Shown: one piece after another, positions 1 through 8,712 of the stretch
Layout of the letters: every line of letters starts with the position of its first letter
How positions within the stretch are numbered: the stretch's first letter is position 1
Assembly: GCA_963792655.1 (NCBI GenBank)
Contig: CAWBWU010000003.1
Coordinates: 496,001-560,000, forward strand
Direction of reading: 5' to 3'
DNA length: 64,000 bases
Origin: DOZZ01 sp963792655
GTDB lineage: Bacteria; Acidobacteriota; Terriglobia; Bryobacterales; Bryobacteraceae
The notes under the pieces: model-generated
Databases searched by the model: none
What the model saw: the letters and a program-made list of their open reading frames with translations, nothing else
What the model was told of the DNA's origin: nothing
Program-made: the position numbers and the translations under genes

Positions 1-180
1 ATGTCGCCGCTGGTGACATATTCAGAAACAGATAGTTCCGCTGCAGCCATCACGCTGCAACGCGCGTTAAATACTTTCCCGAGCATCTTTCTGCGCGTCG
101 ACGGAGTGCCCGGCAAAAACACGTCCGATGCTTTCCACACCGTGACCGGACATTTTCTACAAGGCGACCCGCGTGGATGA
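1..180 (+). CDS. C-terminal fragment of a peptidoglycan-binding-like protein
   Basis: The reading frame is open from the window edge to a TGA at 178-180 and gives 59 residues. An ATG happens to fall on base 1, but the gene probably begins upstream. The stretch LQRALNTFPSIFLRVDGVPG followed by KNTSDAFHTVTG resembles the repeat of the peptidoglycan_binding_1 fold (hydrophobic helix, then DGxxGxxT). This suggests the cell-wall-binding tail of a hydrolase or a phage-like endolysin. The catalytic part is outside the window, so the enzyme type cannot be told. The end overlaps the start of the next gene by 8 bases, which suggests co-transcription. Confidence 0.5.
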   Translation: MSPLVTYSETDSSAAAITLQRALNTFPSIFLRVDGVPGKNTSDAFHTVTGHFLQGDPRG

Positions 181-3007
181 GGCAAGCACAAGCGTAAGCA
201 ACACTGCTGCCGCGGAAACCAGAATCGCGGAACTAGAGTCCGCACTGGAACGCGAACGTGCGAACGTGCGCGTCTTGCGTCTCCGTAACAAAGTATCGCA
301 AGCACTCACCGAATCGAATTCGCTCACCGAAGCCGCGCCGAAACTACTCGACGCGTTCTGCAACAACGTCGGCTGCAGCGTAGGCGCGCTGTGGACCGTC
401 GAACCGCGGTGGAACCTTCTGCGCTGCACGCACGTGTACCGCACCTCGGGGCCGCCCGGCCAATACGAAACGGTCTCGCGGCAGCGCACCTTTGTGAAAG
501 GCGTCGGCTTGCCCGGCCGCGTGTGGGCGAGCCAGGAACCGGCCTGGATCGAAGACGTTTCGACGGACAAGAACTTTCCGCGCGGTCCGGCGCTTGCCAG
601 CGAAGGTTTGCGGACTGGCTTCGCGTTCCCGGTCGTCTCAGCCGAGGGCGTGCAGGGCATCATGGAATTCTTCAGCAACGGCTTGCTCCCGCAGAGCCCC
701 GATCTGACCAGTGCCTTTCATGAGATCGGAACGCAGATCGGTATCTTCATCGAACGCAAACGAGCCGACGAAGCACTCGACCGCTTCTTTACGCTTTCGC
801 TCGACATGCTGTGCGTGGCAGGCTTCGATGGAATCTACCGCCGTCTGAATCCCGCCTGGGAGAAGATTCTGGGCTACACGCTTGAAGATCTGCAATCGCG
901 GCCCTTCATGGATTTCGTCCATCCGGAAGACCAGAACGCGACGCTGAGCGAGATGGAGAAGCTCGCGAGCGGCACCTACCAAACCATCTCGTTCGAGAAT
1001 CGCTATCGATGCAAAGACGGCAGCTACCGCTGGCTGCTATGGAACGCTGCCCCGTTTGCCAGCCAGCAACTGATCTATGCCGCGGCGCGTGACATCACCG
1101 ATCGCAAGCAAACGGAAAGTAAAGTCCGGCGCTTGAAAGAAGTTGCAGAACAGGCCAGCACTGCCAAGAGCGACTTTCTCGCGCGGATGAGTCATGAAAT
1201 CCGCACGCCGATGAACGCAATCATCGGCATGGCCGATCTGCTGTGGGAGTCGCCGCTGAGCCCCGAGCAGCGTGAGTACGTGCGCATTTTCAGGCGCGCG
1301 GGCGATAACCTGCTCACGCTGATCAACGACATTCTCGACTTGTCGAAGATCGAGTCGGGCCACATCGATATCGCGCATATCGATTTCCAGGTGACCGACA
1401 TCGTCGAGAAGGCAGTGGAGATGATGGCAGCGCGCGCGCATGAGAAAGGCATCGAGATCGCCTACCAGATCGCGCCCGACATTCACGACGAGTTGGTCGG
1501 CGACCCGCACCGGTTACGTCAGGTTCTGTTGAACCTGCTTGGCAACGCGGTCAAGTTCACGCATCAAGGCGAAGTGCTGCTGCGCGTGGAAGCCGATCCC
1601 GCAAACGATACTGAGTTGCACTTCGCGGTTTCCGATACCGGCATCGGCATTCCGCAGGAGAAGCTCGCGATGGTGTTTGAAAGCTTCACGCAAGCTGATT
1701 CTGCAACCACCAACACCTACGGCGGCACGGGCCTGGGGCTGACGATTTCGAAGCAGCTCGTGGAACTGATGGGCGGCACAATCCAGGTCGAAAGCAAAGT
1801 GGGCGCAGGCAGCACGTTCTCGTTCAACGTGCCTTTCGCGCTGCCTTCCCATCCGCCGTCGCGGCCCGACTTGCCGGTGGTTGATCTGAAAGGCATGGAG
1901 ACGCTGGTGGTCGACGACAACGCGACCAATCGCATGATCCTGCGCGAGATGCTGGCCGGCTGGGGTGCTTTGGTCACCGAAGCTGCCAATGGCGAGGAGG
2001 GTTACCGTGAGTTGCTGCGTGCGCGCAACGCATCCCGCCGTTTTGCGCTGGTGCTGCTCGACTGCCGCATGCCCACGATGAGCGGCTTCGAACTGGCAGC
2101 GCAGATACAAGCTGACCCGGATCTGGCAGGCATGACGATCCTGATGCTCACGTCCGACAATCGCGCCGGAGATGCAAGCCGTTCGCGGCAACTCGGCGTT
2201 GCGGGCTATCTGGTGAAGCCGGTGCGCCGGTCGGAGTTGCTCGAGAATATCCGCATCGCGCTTGAGCACCGGGAGCAAGGCGACGTTCCAGCCGAGCCCG
2301 CGCCGCAAGAACCGCCGTTGCCTCCGCTGCGAATTCTGATTGCGGAGGACTCGGAGGACAATCTCTTCCTCATCCGTACGTATCTCAAGCATTCAGGCTG
2401 CGTGCTGACCGAAGCTGGCGATGGCGAAGAAGCGTTTCAGAAATTTATCGCGGAGCCGCCCGACATCGTGTTGATGGACATGCAGATGCCGGTACTCGAC
2501 GGCTTTGCCGCGACACGCAAGATTCGCGAGTGGGAGCAGCAGAAGCAGAGGCAGCACGTGCCGATCGTCGCGCTCACCGCGTACGCGTTGAAAGAAGAGT
2601 ACGACAAGAGCATTGCCGCGGGATGCAATGCGCACGTCACAAAGCCCATCCGGCAACACACCTTGTTCACCGTGCTTCGCGAGCAGGCGGCGGCAAAACA
2701 GGGCGTGGCTAAGCCGATTGAGGTCACGATCAGCGCGCGCCTGAAAGAAATCATGCCGATCTATCTGCAGCGGCGTCGAGCCGATCTGAAGTCTCTGCGC
2801 ACCGCTGCAGATGCAATGGACTACAGCTCCATCCAAACCATCGGTCACATGATGAAAGGCTCGGGTGCGGGCTACGGGCTACAGCGCGTGAGTGAACTCG
2901 GCGCAGCGATCGAAGCCGCGGCTGACGCGCACGAAGCCGGCGCAGTGAAGAGCGCGACTTCTGCGCTTGAAGAGTATCTGGACGCGCTGCAAATCCGCTG
3001 GGAGTAG
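173..3007 (+). CDS. Hybrid sensor histidine kinase (GAF-PAS-HisKA-HATPase-REC-REC-Hpt)
   Basis: This is a 944-residue multidomain phosphorelay kinase. A short coiled coil (about 14-45) leads into a GAF domain (about 45-195), a PAS/PAC domain (about 205-315), a HisKA helix with the phospho-acceptor in MSHEIRTPMNA (His341), and an HATPase domain with DTGIGI and GGTGLGL boxes. Two receivers follow, with aspartates in LLDCRM (Asp630) and LMDMQM (Asp769). The C-terminal Hpt has its histidine in GHMMKGSG (His892). No transmembrane segment is seen, so it is probably cytoplasmic and senses a ligand through GAF or PAS. The whole His-Asp-His relay is in one chain, so a separate response regulator is likely. 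The start is the GTG at 173, because the nearby ATG at 176 is out of frame. Confidence 0.93.
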   Translation: MDEASTSVSNTAAAETRIAELESALERERANVRVLRLRNKVSQALTESNSLTEAAPKLLDAFCNNVGCSVGALWTVEPRWNLLRCTHVYRTSGPPGQYETVSRQRTFVKGVGLPGRVWASQEPAWIEDVSTDKNFPRGPALASEGLRTGFAFPVVSAEGVQGIMEFFSNGLLPQSPDLTSAFHEIGTQIGIFIERKRADEALDRFFTLSLDMLCVAGFDGIYRRLNPAWEKILGYTLEDLQSRPFMDFVHPEDQNATLSEMEKLASGTYQTISFENRYRCKDGSYRWLLWNAAPFASQQLIYAAARDITDRKQTESKVRRLKEVAEQASTAKSDFLARMSHEIRTPMNAIIGMADLLWESPLSPEQREYVRIFRRAGDNLLTLINDILDLSKIESGHIDIAHIDFQVTDIVEKAVEMMAARAHEKGIEIAYQIAPDIHDELVGDPHRLRQVLLNLLGNAVKFTHQGEVLLRVEADPANDTELHFAVSDTGIGIPQEKLAMVFESFTQADSATTNTYGGTGLGLTISKQLVELMGGTIQVESKVGAGSTFSFNVPFALPSHPPSRPDLPVVDLKGMETLVVDDNATNRMILREMLAGWGALVTEAANGEEGYRELLRARNASRRFALVLLDCRMPTMSGFELAAQIQADPDLAGMTILMLTSDNRAGDASRSRQLGVAGYLVKPVRRSELLENIRIALEHREQGDVPAEPAPQEPPLPPLRILIAEDSEDNLFLIRTYLKHSGCVLTEAGDGEEAFQKFIAEPPDIVLMDMQMPVLDGFAATRKIREWEQQKQRQHVPIVALTAYALKEEYDKSIAAGCNAHVTKPIRQHTLFTVLREQAAAKQGVAKPIEVTISARLKEIMPIYLQRRRADLKSLRTAADAMDYSSIQTIGHMMKGSGAGYGLQRVSELGAAIEAAADAHEAGAVKSATSALEEYLDALQIRWE

Positions 3008-3013
3008 CAGCGG

Positions 3014-3853
3014 CTACAGATATTTCACCAGCATCACTTCGTTGCCGCGCTGGTTATAGATCACTTCGTCGGCCATCTGGCGCGTCAGGAAAATTCCAAA
3101 GCCGCCGGCGCGCATGCCGAGTTGCTCCCGGATCTCCGAATGTCCGGCTGGATTTTCCGGCGTGTTCGAGACCGCGGCGTGCGGCAGCTCGTCGAACGAG
3201 AATCCTTCACCGGGGTCGCGAATGCAATAGAGGATCGCGCGGCTCAGGCGCATGTACGAGACTTCCACCCACTCCTCAGGATCAGAGTGGCCCCCGTGCT
3301 CGATCGCGTTCATCACCAACTCGCGAAAGGCGGTCGCAACATCTTCCTGCTGCCCATCAGGCAGCCCGACGCTTAGCTCTCGAAAGAATTGCGCCAGGCG
3401 GTCGGCGTTCTCGAGAATGCAGCGCACGCGCAACGAGATCCAATTCGGGCTGGCCGAGATGATACGGATTTCGTTCGGATGGCTCGTGGGGCGCAACGCG
3501 CGGTCCACCATGTCCACGATCGCCGAAGGTGAAAACGGTTTGCTGAAATACGAGAACGCCTGATTGCGCAATGCGCTAATCACCTTATCCGCCGTGTTCT
3601 GCGCCGTCATCACAAGCACATGAATGTTGGGCGCGCTCTGGCGAATACGTTGCAGCAGCTCGAGTCCATCGAGCTTCGGCATGTTCACATCGGTGATCAC
3701 CAGATCGTAAGTCGCCGACCGCAAACACTCCAGCGCCTGCAAGCCATCTGTCACAGAAGTGAGTTCGTAACCTTCGGGTCCGAGCGCCATGCCGAGCAGG
3801 GCGTGGATATCGGGATCGTCATCCACCAGGAGAATGCGCGCGCGAACGGCCAT
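3014..3853 (-). CDS. Response regulator with C-terminal RsbW-type ATPase domain
   Basis: This 279-residue protein has an N-terminal receiver (residues 6-120) with the acidic pocket LLVDDD and phospho-acceptor in ITDVNMP (Asp55). Its C-terminal half resembles the GHKL ATPase of anti-sigma factor kinases (FRELVMNAIEHGG as N-box, DPGEGF as G1-box, RAGGFGIFL as G2-box). Such proteins usually control an anti-anti-sigma partner by phosphorylation or binding. No STAS partner lies beside it. I start at the internal ATG (MAVRARILL); an upstream ATG would add 12 residues. It converges on the hybrid kinase with only 6 bases between the genes, and may act in the same relay (inference). Confidence 0.85.
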   Translation of the reverse strand: MAVRARILLVDDDPDIHALLGMALGPEGYELTSVTDGLQALECLRSATYDLVITDVNMPKLDGLELLQRIRQSAPNIHVLVMTAQNTADKVISALRNQAFSYFSKPFSPSAIVDMVDRALRPTSHPNEIRIISASPNWISLRVRCILENADRLAQFFRELSVGLPDGQQEDVATAFRELVMNAIEHGGHSDPEEWVEVSYMRLSRAILYCIRDPGEGFSFDELPHAAVSNTPENPAGHSEIREQLGMRAGGFGIFLTRQMADEVIYNQRGNEVMLVKYL

Positions 3854-3916
3854 CGTGCTGAGGTTACACGTCAGCGGCGTTCTGAACAACAGGAGCTAAG
3901 ATTCAGGGCACTCGGC

Positions 3917-3941
3917 GCCAATCTGGAGATTGGCGTTCCCA
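3917..3941 (-). repeat. REP-like hairpin repeat, copy 1
   Basis: Read on the minus strand this gives TGGGAACGCCAATCTCCAGA and then TTGGC. It folds as a GCCAATCT/AGATTGGC stem with a CC loop. A second copy lies at 57467-57491 with a compensating base-pair change in the stem. It sits between the receiver-ATPase gene and the tRNA-Gly island. Confidence 0.5.
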
Positions 3942-3965
3942 TGTGAAAGCTTTCAAAAGATTGAT

Positions 3966-4014
3966 TGGAGCGGAGACGGGAATCGAACCCGCAACCAACA
4001 GCTTCGAAGGCTGA
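3966..4014 (-). repeat. attL-like duplicate of the tRNA-Gly 3' half
   Basis: These 49 bases match 6343-6392 inside the intact tRNA-Gly. The match runs from the 3' CCA through the T arm to the anticodon stem and stops abruptly after GCTGAG on the plus strand. There is one missing G near the acceptor end and one C/G change in the anticodon loop. The 5' half of a tRNA is absent: no partner for the acceptor strand follows. It is therefore not a functional tRNA but fits the distal attachment site of an integrated element. Confidence 0.65.
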
Positions 4015-4067
4015 GCGGCCCCTGATCCCATGGGGCCAGTCCTACAGGTCCTGTGAAATCCACGCTA

Positions 4068-4193
4068 ATTCGAACTGGCGGCCACATCTGCTACATCAGC
4101 GACCTTCGCAAGGTGCGCGAACAGTTTCCGAAATGGCTTCTGACCTCCGATCTGCAGCGCAATTTCGGTGAGATTGTGAGTTGCATGCCGTGA
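4068..4193 (+). pseudogene. C-terminal remnant of an NAD-dependent epimerase (CDP-paratose 2-epimerase-like)
   Basis: An open frame ending at TGA 4191-4193 reads GGHICYISDLRKVREQFPKW and then LLTSDLQRNFGEIV. This matches the typical C-terminal end of SDR-type nucleotide-sugar epimerases, where a xDHIWYxSDLRKFxxxYPxW motif precedes the last helix. The upstream part of the enzyme is missing; sequence before about 4065 does not continue the family. It is therefore a truncated scrap just inside the island edge. The identification rests on a short stretch. Confidence 0.4.
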
Positions 4194-4367
4194 CAGTTCA
4201 GCGTAGAGAAGGACAGGCTCCCCTGCCCAAGTAGTGCTCGCACAGAGTCGGTTCCGTCACCTGGAGCGTGTCATACAGCCGGGACGTCGCGCCTTTGGGC
4301 GATTAGCTGGCCAGCGCCGATCGTCGATTGCGAGCCGCAGCCGTACCCCAGGTAGAATACACAGCAT

Positions 4368-4760
4368 ATGCGTGTCCTCGGGATCGAGTTCGCCGGAAGC
4401 AATATGAACTATGTCCTTCTGGAGAAGGCCGAGGAGGGACTCAATCTAGTACAAAGTAACCGCCTCGCACTCGGGGAAACTCGGTCCCGTGATGCTCTGA
4501 TCGCCTTCCAGCGGGCCGTGCAGACTACGTTCAACGCTACTGCGCCCACGCTGATCGCAATCAAAGAAAAGCCTGAAAAGGGTGCGATGCAGGCCCGTGC
4601 CGCAGCCTTGAAGATGGAAGGGATCGTGTTGGCCAATGCGCCATGCGCGACCGAGTTCGTGTCCGGAAATCGAATCAACAAATGTGAGGACACGGCTTCA
4701 ATTCACCGTTACCTTGAGCCCGCTTTCAAGGCGGCGGCGGTCGCGCTGCGGAACGCCTAA
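4368..4760 (+). CDS. DUF3010-like protein, RNase H-like fold suspected
   Basis: This intact 130-residue gene starts MRVLGIEFAGSNMNYVLLE, a strand-turn-strand opening like that of RNase H/RuvC-type and actin-like folds. IAIKEKPEKGAMQARAAALK recalls the RExPxKGxxxxGAAxxKLE region of DUF3010 proteins, whose function is unknown. The glutamate of the first strand stands where nuclease relatives have an aspartate. Only 2 bases separate its stop from the ATG of the following protein kinase, so the two were once one transcription unit. It lies in the tRNA-Gly island. The DUF3010 assignment is by memory of family motifs and is moderately secure. Confidence 0.55.
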   Translation: MRVLGIEFAGSNMNYVLLEKAEEGLNLVQSNRLALGETRSRDALIAFQRAVQTTFNATAPTLIAIKEKPEKGAMQARAAALKMEGIVLANAPCATEFVSGNRINKCEDTASIHRYLEPAFKAAAVALRNA

Positions 4761-4762
4761 AT

Positions 4763-5833
4763 ATGTCTGGGTTCGCCGGTCCGGACGAAATCCTCACGGC
4801 TCTCACGGAGTTAGACAGCCACTACAGGGACTTCGAGGAAGTAAAACGCGGAGCGAACGGATACCTGTTCTTTGCTTTCAATCGCATCTCCAACGCGAGC
4901 GTTGCAATCAAATTTTACGGCAGAAATACCCGGCGAGGAGCGACACGAAGAACCGCGACAGCTTTCCAAATAAATTCGCCGAACGTCTTACCGATTCTCG
5001 ACGCTCGCAATGTGTCGGACGAGTGGGCCTGCTTTGTGACTCCCCGCTGCACTGCGGCGACTTGGATGACTTCATTCTCTTCACATCCATCGGTACATTC
5101 CGCGATTGACGTGGCACTTGGAGCTTGCGCCGGAACGAGCGCTATTCATGCGAGCGGGATGCTACACCGGGATCTCAAGCCAGCAAACATTGTGATGGAC
5201 GCAGGGACGCCGCAATAGCGGATTTCGGGAGTGTCAAAGCGCTAGCTGCTGGAGAAAAAGGAGACGGCGGCTTCAAAAACACAGTGATTCTGTTTCGACC
5301 GCCCGAATCCTTCGACACCAGAAATATAGTGTTAAGGGCGACGTGTATCAACTCGAAATTCTGATTTACCAGCTTCTCGGTGGCGCGCTTCCCTACGATG
5401 GACGACAAGACTTAACTCCAAGAGAACGCGCCGCAGATGAGGCGATCCAGATCGAATTGATCAATCGCTGTATGTTGATGACGCCATTCGTCGCAAGGCG
5501 CAGGCAGGAACGTTGTTGAACCTTAGCTCTCTTCCAGAGTGGATAGGATCTTCGGCGAAAAGCTCGATCAAAGAAGTGACGTGCCCTGACCCTGATAAGC
5601 GGTGCGGCTGCACAGCTGATGTAGCGGCGCACCCGAGTCGCTTACGAACGGTTCTTGTAGATTGGCGCCGGGCGGGTCCAATCGTTACGGCCGAGATCCG
5701 GGGCCGGGCGGTAGAACTGCGTCCTAGCTCAAACGGCGACTTCGAAGCTTTTCAAAGTAGCAATACCGGTTTCCGACGCATTCCTAACCTAAAGCCAGCT
5801 GCTCTGAAGGTGCTGGCCCACCGCTTGGCTTGA
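4763..5833 (+). pseudogene. Decayed Ser/Thr protein kinase
   Basis: Kinase motifs are spread over all three frames. They are a glycine loop (RGANGYLF), the lysine strand (VAIKFYG), the catalytic loop HRDLKPANIV, the metal motif ADFGSV, RPPESF in the activation-loop exit, GDVYQLEILIYQLLGG in the C lobe, and a tail starting CPDPDKRCG. Linking them needs frame changes near 4922, 4972, 5048, 5085, 5205, 5323 and 5468, in both directions, several of them deletions. This differs from the single breaks seen in housekeeping genes nearby and points to true decay. The intact ancestor would have been about 350 residues. It was the second gene of a pair with the DUF3010-like gene. Confidence 0.75.
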
Positions 5834-6342
5834 CGCTGCGCTTCGCCACGTAGAACATGCGCGGGCCGAGTCAAGGCTACCTGAGTGGCTAACAACGGTA
5901 TCCCCTCGAGCGAAGGACAACAGGTGCATTCGGCCTTTTACAGCGAAGAGTGCCAGAGCTTATTGCTTTCGGTAAATCATTCCTGAAGGCATAGCGTTTG
6001 CCGGCGGCGAGCGGTTGGTCGGCAATCCGGAAGCTGGACCCGTCGGCTTGTTTACCGGCAGTGCCGACGCACCCGGTGGGCCAACGCTCCAGACGGCGCC
6101 CCATTTTGTTGGTGCTCGCATCAGCGGTTCTCCGGTTGGCCCCACTGACCCACCACTCAGAGGGGATCGAGGTCGACCGCGGTTCTTTGACCCTAAGTCG
6201 TAATTCCACCAACTATCACGGCTCAAAGATGAGCTTCCGGATTCTTGGCGTTAAGACCGATCGTCACCGGGTTTCAACACCCTTGAGCGCGAGCTTACGG
6301 AATGTCGTGGAATGTTTAAATTTGCTAAGTCGTTGAAAAATA
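5834..6342. other. Non-coding stretch inside the island, no gene recognised
   Basis: About 500 bases between the end of the kinase remnant and tRNA-Gly. Short open frames occur on both strands but none has a recognisable motif, a good ribosome site or coding character. It probably holds eroded island DNA. No integrase fragment was recognised. Confidence 0.5.
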
Positions 6343-6417
6343 TGGAGCGGGAGACGGGAATCGAACCCGCAACCAACAGCTTGGAAGGCTGAGACTCTAC
6401 CACTGAGTTACTCCCGC
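6343..6417 (-). tRNA. tRNA-Gly(TCC)
   Basis: On the minus strand the gene begins GCGGGAGTAACTCAGTGGTA and ends in CTCCCGCTCCA. The 7-bp acceptor stem GCGGGAG/CTCCCGC pairs fully. The T arm GCGGG-TTCGATT-CCCGT is canonical. The anticodon loop CTTCCAA gives anticodon TCC. The 3' CCA is encoded. Its 3' half (6343-6392) is duplicated at 3966-4014, so it is the integration site of the island just downstream of its 3' end. Confidence 0.95.
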
Positions 6418-6451
6418 CCGAGGAGGAGATGATGAGTCCTCTTTATTGTAC

Positions 6452-7757
6452 TCAATAGGGTGCTTCGATGGGCATCGCGAGCGGCGGCTCCAGCAGGAAA
6501 TCGAGCTGCGACATTCGCGCGATGGCTTCGCGGATCGAGCGTTCCGTCGTCGGTTCAACGGTGATGACGAACGGCAGGTCGCCTTTGGTCTCACACGGCT
6601 CCTGCAACACGGCTTCGAGACTGATGTGTTGTTCGGCCAGAATGCCCGCCAGCGCAGCGATAATGCCCGGCCTATCCGTCACGCGGAAACGCAGATAGTA
6701 AGAGTTCTTCTGCAACGTGACGGCGACGGGTTTGTACTCGCCCAACCGCTCATGCGCGAACGGTGAAACACGTTGCTTGCTGCCGGAGCGAATCTCGCGC
6801 GCGACGCGCATCAGATCGCTCACCACAGCCACACCCGTGGGCGATGCGCCCGCGCCGCGTCCGTAGTAGAAGGTATCCTCGCCATACTGGCCCTTCACCC
6901 AGATGCCGTTGTACGCTCCCTGCACCGCCGCTAGGATCGTGTGCCGCGCCAGCAGTGCCGGGCGCACCGAAAGAATCACCCCTTCGGAAGATTGCCGCGC
7001 GGAGCCCACCAGCCGGATGGTGTGGCCCAGTTCGCGTGCGTAACGAAAGTCGGTCGGCCGTGATGCGGCGGATGCCTTCGACATAGATATCCGCCGGCGT
7101 GATGCGCTCGCCGAAAGCCAATGCCGCAAGGATCGCGAGCTTCGAACGCGCATCGAAGCCATCGATATCCGCGCTCGGATCAGCTTCTGCATATCCAAGC
7201 CGCTGCGCTTCAGCCAGCACCGTTTCGAGCGGAGTGCCGTGCCGTTCCATCTCCGTCAGGATGTAGTTGCAAGTGCCGTTCAGGATGCCCGAGAAAGCCG
7301 TCACGCGATCGCCCGAAATGCCTTCGCGCAGCACAGCGTGAATCGGAATACCACCGGCGACGCTCGCCTCCATCGCAATGTTGACTCCGGCGCGAATCGC
7401 CTGATCGTAAATTTCGCTGCCGCACAGCGCCATCAGCTCTTTGTTCGCGGTCACTACCGACTTGCCCTTCGCGATCGCGGCGTCGATCACCTCCCGCGCG
7501 ACATGCGTACCGCCGACGAGTTCCGCGACGATGTGTATCTCGGGATCGTTGACGACATCGCGCCAATCCGCCGTGCGCCGCACGTCACCCAGTTGGGGTG
7601 GCAACTGCTTACCCTCGATCGAGCGGCTGCAAACCGCGCGCACGTTGAGATCGAAACCGAGCTTGAGAGAGATCTGATCGGCGGTTTCGGCAAGGATTTG
7701 CGCGGTCCCGGAGCCCACGTTTCCCAGGCCCACCAGACCCACGTTCACTTGTCGCAT
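6452..7757 (-). CDS. hom: Homoserine dehydrogenase (one frame break)
   Basis: NAD(P)-dependent reduction of aspartate semialdehyde to homoserine, the branch point to Thr and Met. The N-terminal Rossmann motif is GLVGLGNVGSG (residues 7-17). The catalytic core includes VTANKELMA, GILNGTCNYIL and ADPSADIDGFDA. The C-terminal ACT domain begins near YYLRFRVTDRPGIIAALAGI and should bind an amino-acid effector. The frame changes by one extra base near 7056, between GIRRITA and TDFRYARELG. Removing it gives 434 residues, the normal length for the ACT-containing form, so a sequence error is likelier than loss. The ATG at 7757 lies back to back with the next gene. Confidence 0.93.
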
Positions 7758-7785
7758 TTCCCGTATGATAACAATCAGGTTTCCT

Positions 7786-8112
7786 ATGCTTCGTGCCGTC
7801 TTAATGCTGTTTCTGCTGTCGGTTTCGGCTGCCAGTCAGGTGGAAACCGGCCCGGCCGAGCGCCACCCTTCCACGTTCGGAGCACCGCTCGACCCGAAGC
7901 TTCCCAACGGCAAAAGCCAAAACGAAGCCATCGTCAAACAAGACCACGAACACGATCTGAAAGACGCGGCGCAGTTGGCCGGACTTGCCAAGGCGTTCGA
8001 GGACGAGTTGCAAAAACAAGATAGCCATGTGCTGTCGGTTTCGATGCTCAAGAAGCTCGATGAAATCGATAAGCTGGCGCGCCGCATTCAAAGCCGCATG
8101 AAGCGCTATTAG
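7786..8112 (+). CDS. Small secreted hypothetical protein
   Basis: Unrecognised 108-residue protein. A signal peptide (MLRAVLMLFLLSVSAASQ) is followed by a polar, helix-rich mature part ending in KKLDEIDKLARRIQSRMKRY, which could form an amphipathic or coiled helix. An in-frame ATG at 7765 exists, but the one at 7786 has a CAGG ahead of it and begins directly with the signal peptide. It is divergent from hom with about 28 bases between starts, so the two promoters must overlap the opposing gene starts. Confidence 0.65.
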   Translation: MLRAVLMLFLLSVSAASQVETGPAERHPSTFGAPLDPKLPNGKSQNEAIVKQDHEHDLKDAAQLAGLAKAFEDELQKQDSHVLSVSMLKKLDEIDKLARRIQSRMKRY

Positions 8113-8156
8113 CGCGCGAGTTCGCTGTAGCCAGGTATGCTACGCTGTTGCTTCCC

Positions 8157-8708
8157 ATGGCATCGACCGTCGTCAAAAGCCAGCTCATGAGCGCCAGCGA
8201 AATCGACCGCACGCTGGTTCGCCTGGCCCATGAAGTTCTCGAAAAGACAGACAATCTGGATGCTCTGGCGTTCATCGGCATTCGGCGCCGCGGCGTTCCG
8301 CTCGCGCAACGTCTGGCGGCGAAGATCAAGACCCTGGAGAACCGTGAAGTTCCCACGGGCATTCTCGATATCAATCTTTATCGCGACGATTTGAGCACCG
8401 TGGGCCACAAGCCAGTGGTGAGCGCGACGGAGATTCCGTTCTCGGTGCACGGCAAAGACATTATCCTGATGGACGACGTGCTCTACACCGGACGCACCAT
8501 TCGCAGCGCGCTGGATGCGCTGTTCGATCATGGCCGGCCCGCGCGCGTGCAACTGCTGGTGCTGATCGATCGCGGTCATCGCGAACTGCCCATTGAAGCG
8601 CGCTACGTGGGGCGCACTGTCCAGACTTCCGACATCGAGATCATCGAAGTGAAGTTTCAGGAAGTCGACCAGATGGAAAAAGTTTTGCTGTGCGAGCGGG
8701 CCGTTTAG
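8157..8708 (+). CDS. pyrR: PyrR, pyrimidine operon attenuator / uracil phosphoribosyltransferase
   Basis: 183 residues of the PRTase fold. The PRPP loop DIILMDDVLYTGRTIRSA is diagnostic. FIGIRRRGVPLAQRL and DINLYRDDLS match PyrR rather than plain Upp. PyrR binds pyr mRNA in response to UMP to attenuate transcription in Firmicutes and others. Here it leads pyrB and pyrC with a gap of only 4 bases, so it most likely controls this operon. I see no clear antiterminator/terminator pair in the short leader at 8113-8156, so the mode of control is open. Confidence 0.92.
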   Translation: MASTVVKSQLMSASEIDRTLVRLAHEVLEKTDNLDALAFIGIRRRGVPLAQRLAAKIKTLENREVPTGILDINLYRDDLSTVGHKPVVSATEIPFSVHGKDIILMDDVLYTGRTIRSALDALFDHGRPARVQLLVLIDRGHRELPIEARYVGRTVQTSDIEIIEVKFQEVDQMEKVLLCERAV

Positions 8709-8712
8709 CGCG

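Larger units (their letters stand above)
3966..6392. mobile_element. Decayed genomic island at the 3' end of tRNA-Gly
   Basis: About 2.4 kb lies between a duplicated 3' half of tRNA-Gly (3966-4014) and the intact tRNA-Gly (6343-6417). This geometry is expected of site-specific integration into a tRNA gene: the whole tRNA is restored at one end and a 3' fragment marks the other. Inside are the end of an epimerase-like gene, a DUF3010-like gene, a frameshifted protein kinase, and about 500 bases without a recognisable gene. The interior reads as more AT-rich and less codon-biased than its neighbours. No integrase is visible, so it is a remnant or was mobilised in trans. Confidence 0.6.

Noticed and set aside
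1514..2392. A 292-codon minus-strand frame
   Set aside because: Antisense to the HATPase and receiver parts of the hybrid kinase; the product is Arg/Gln/His-rich without family features.
3966..4014. A second functional tRNA
   Set aside because: Only the 3' half is present and the acceptor stem has no 5' partner, so it is treated as an attachment-site duplicate.
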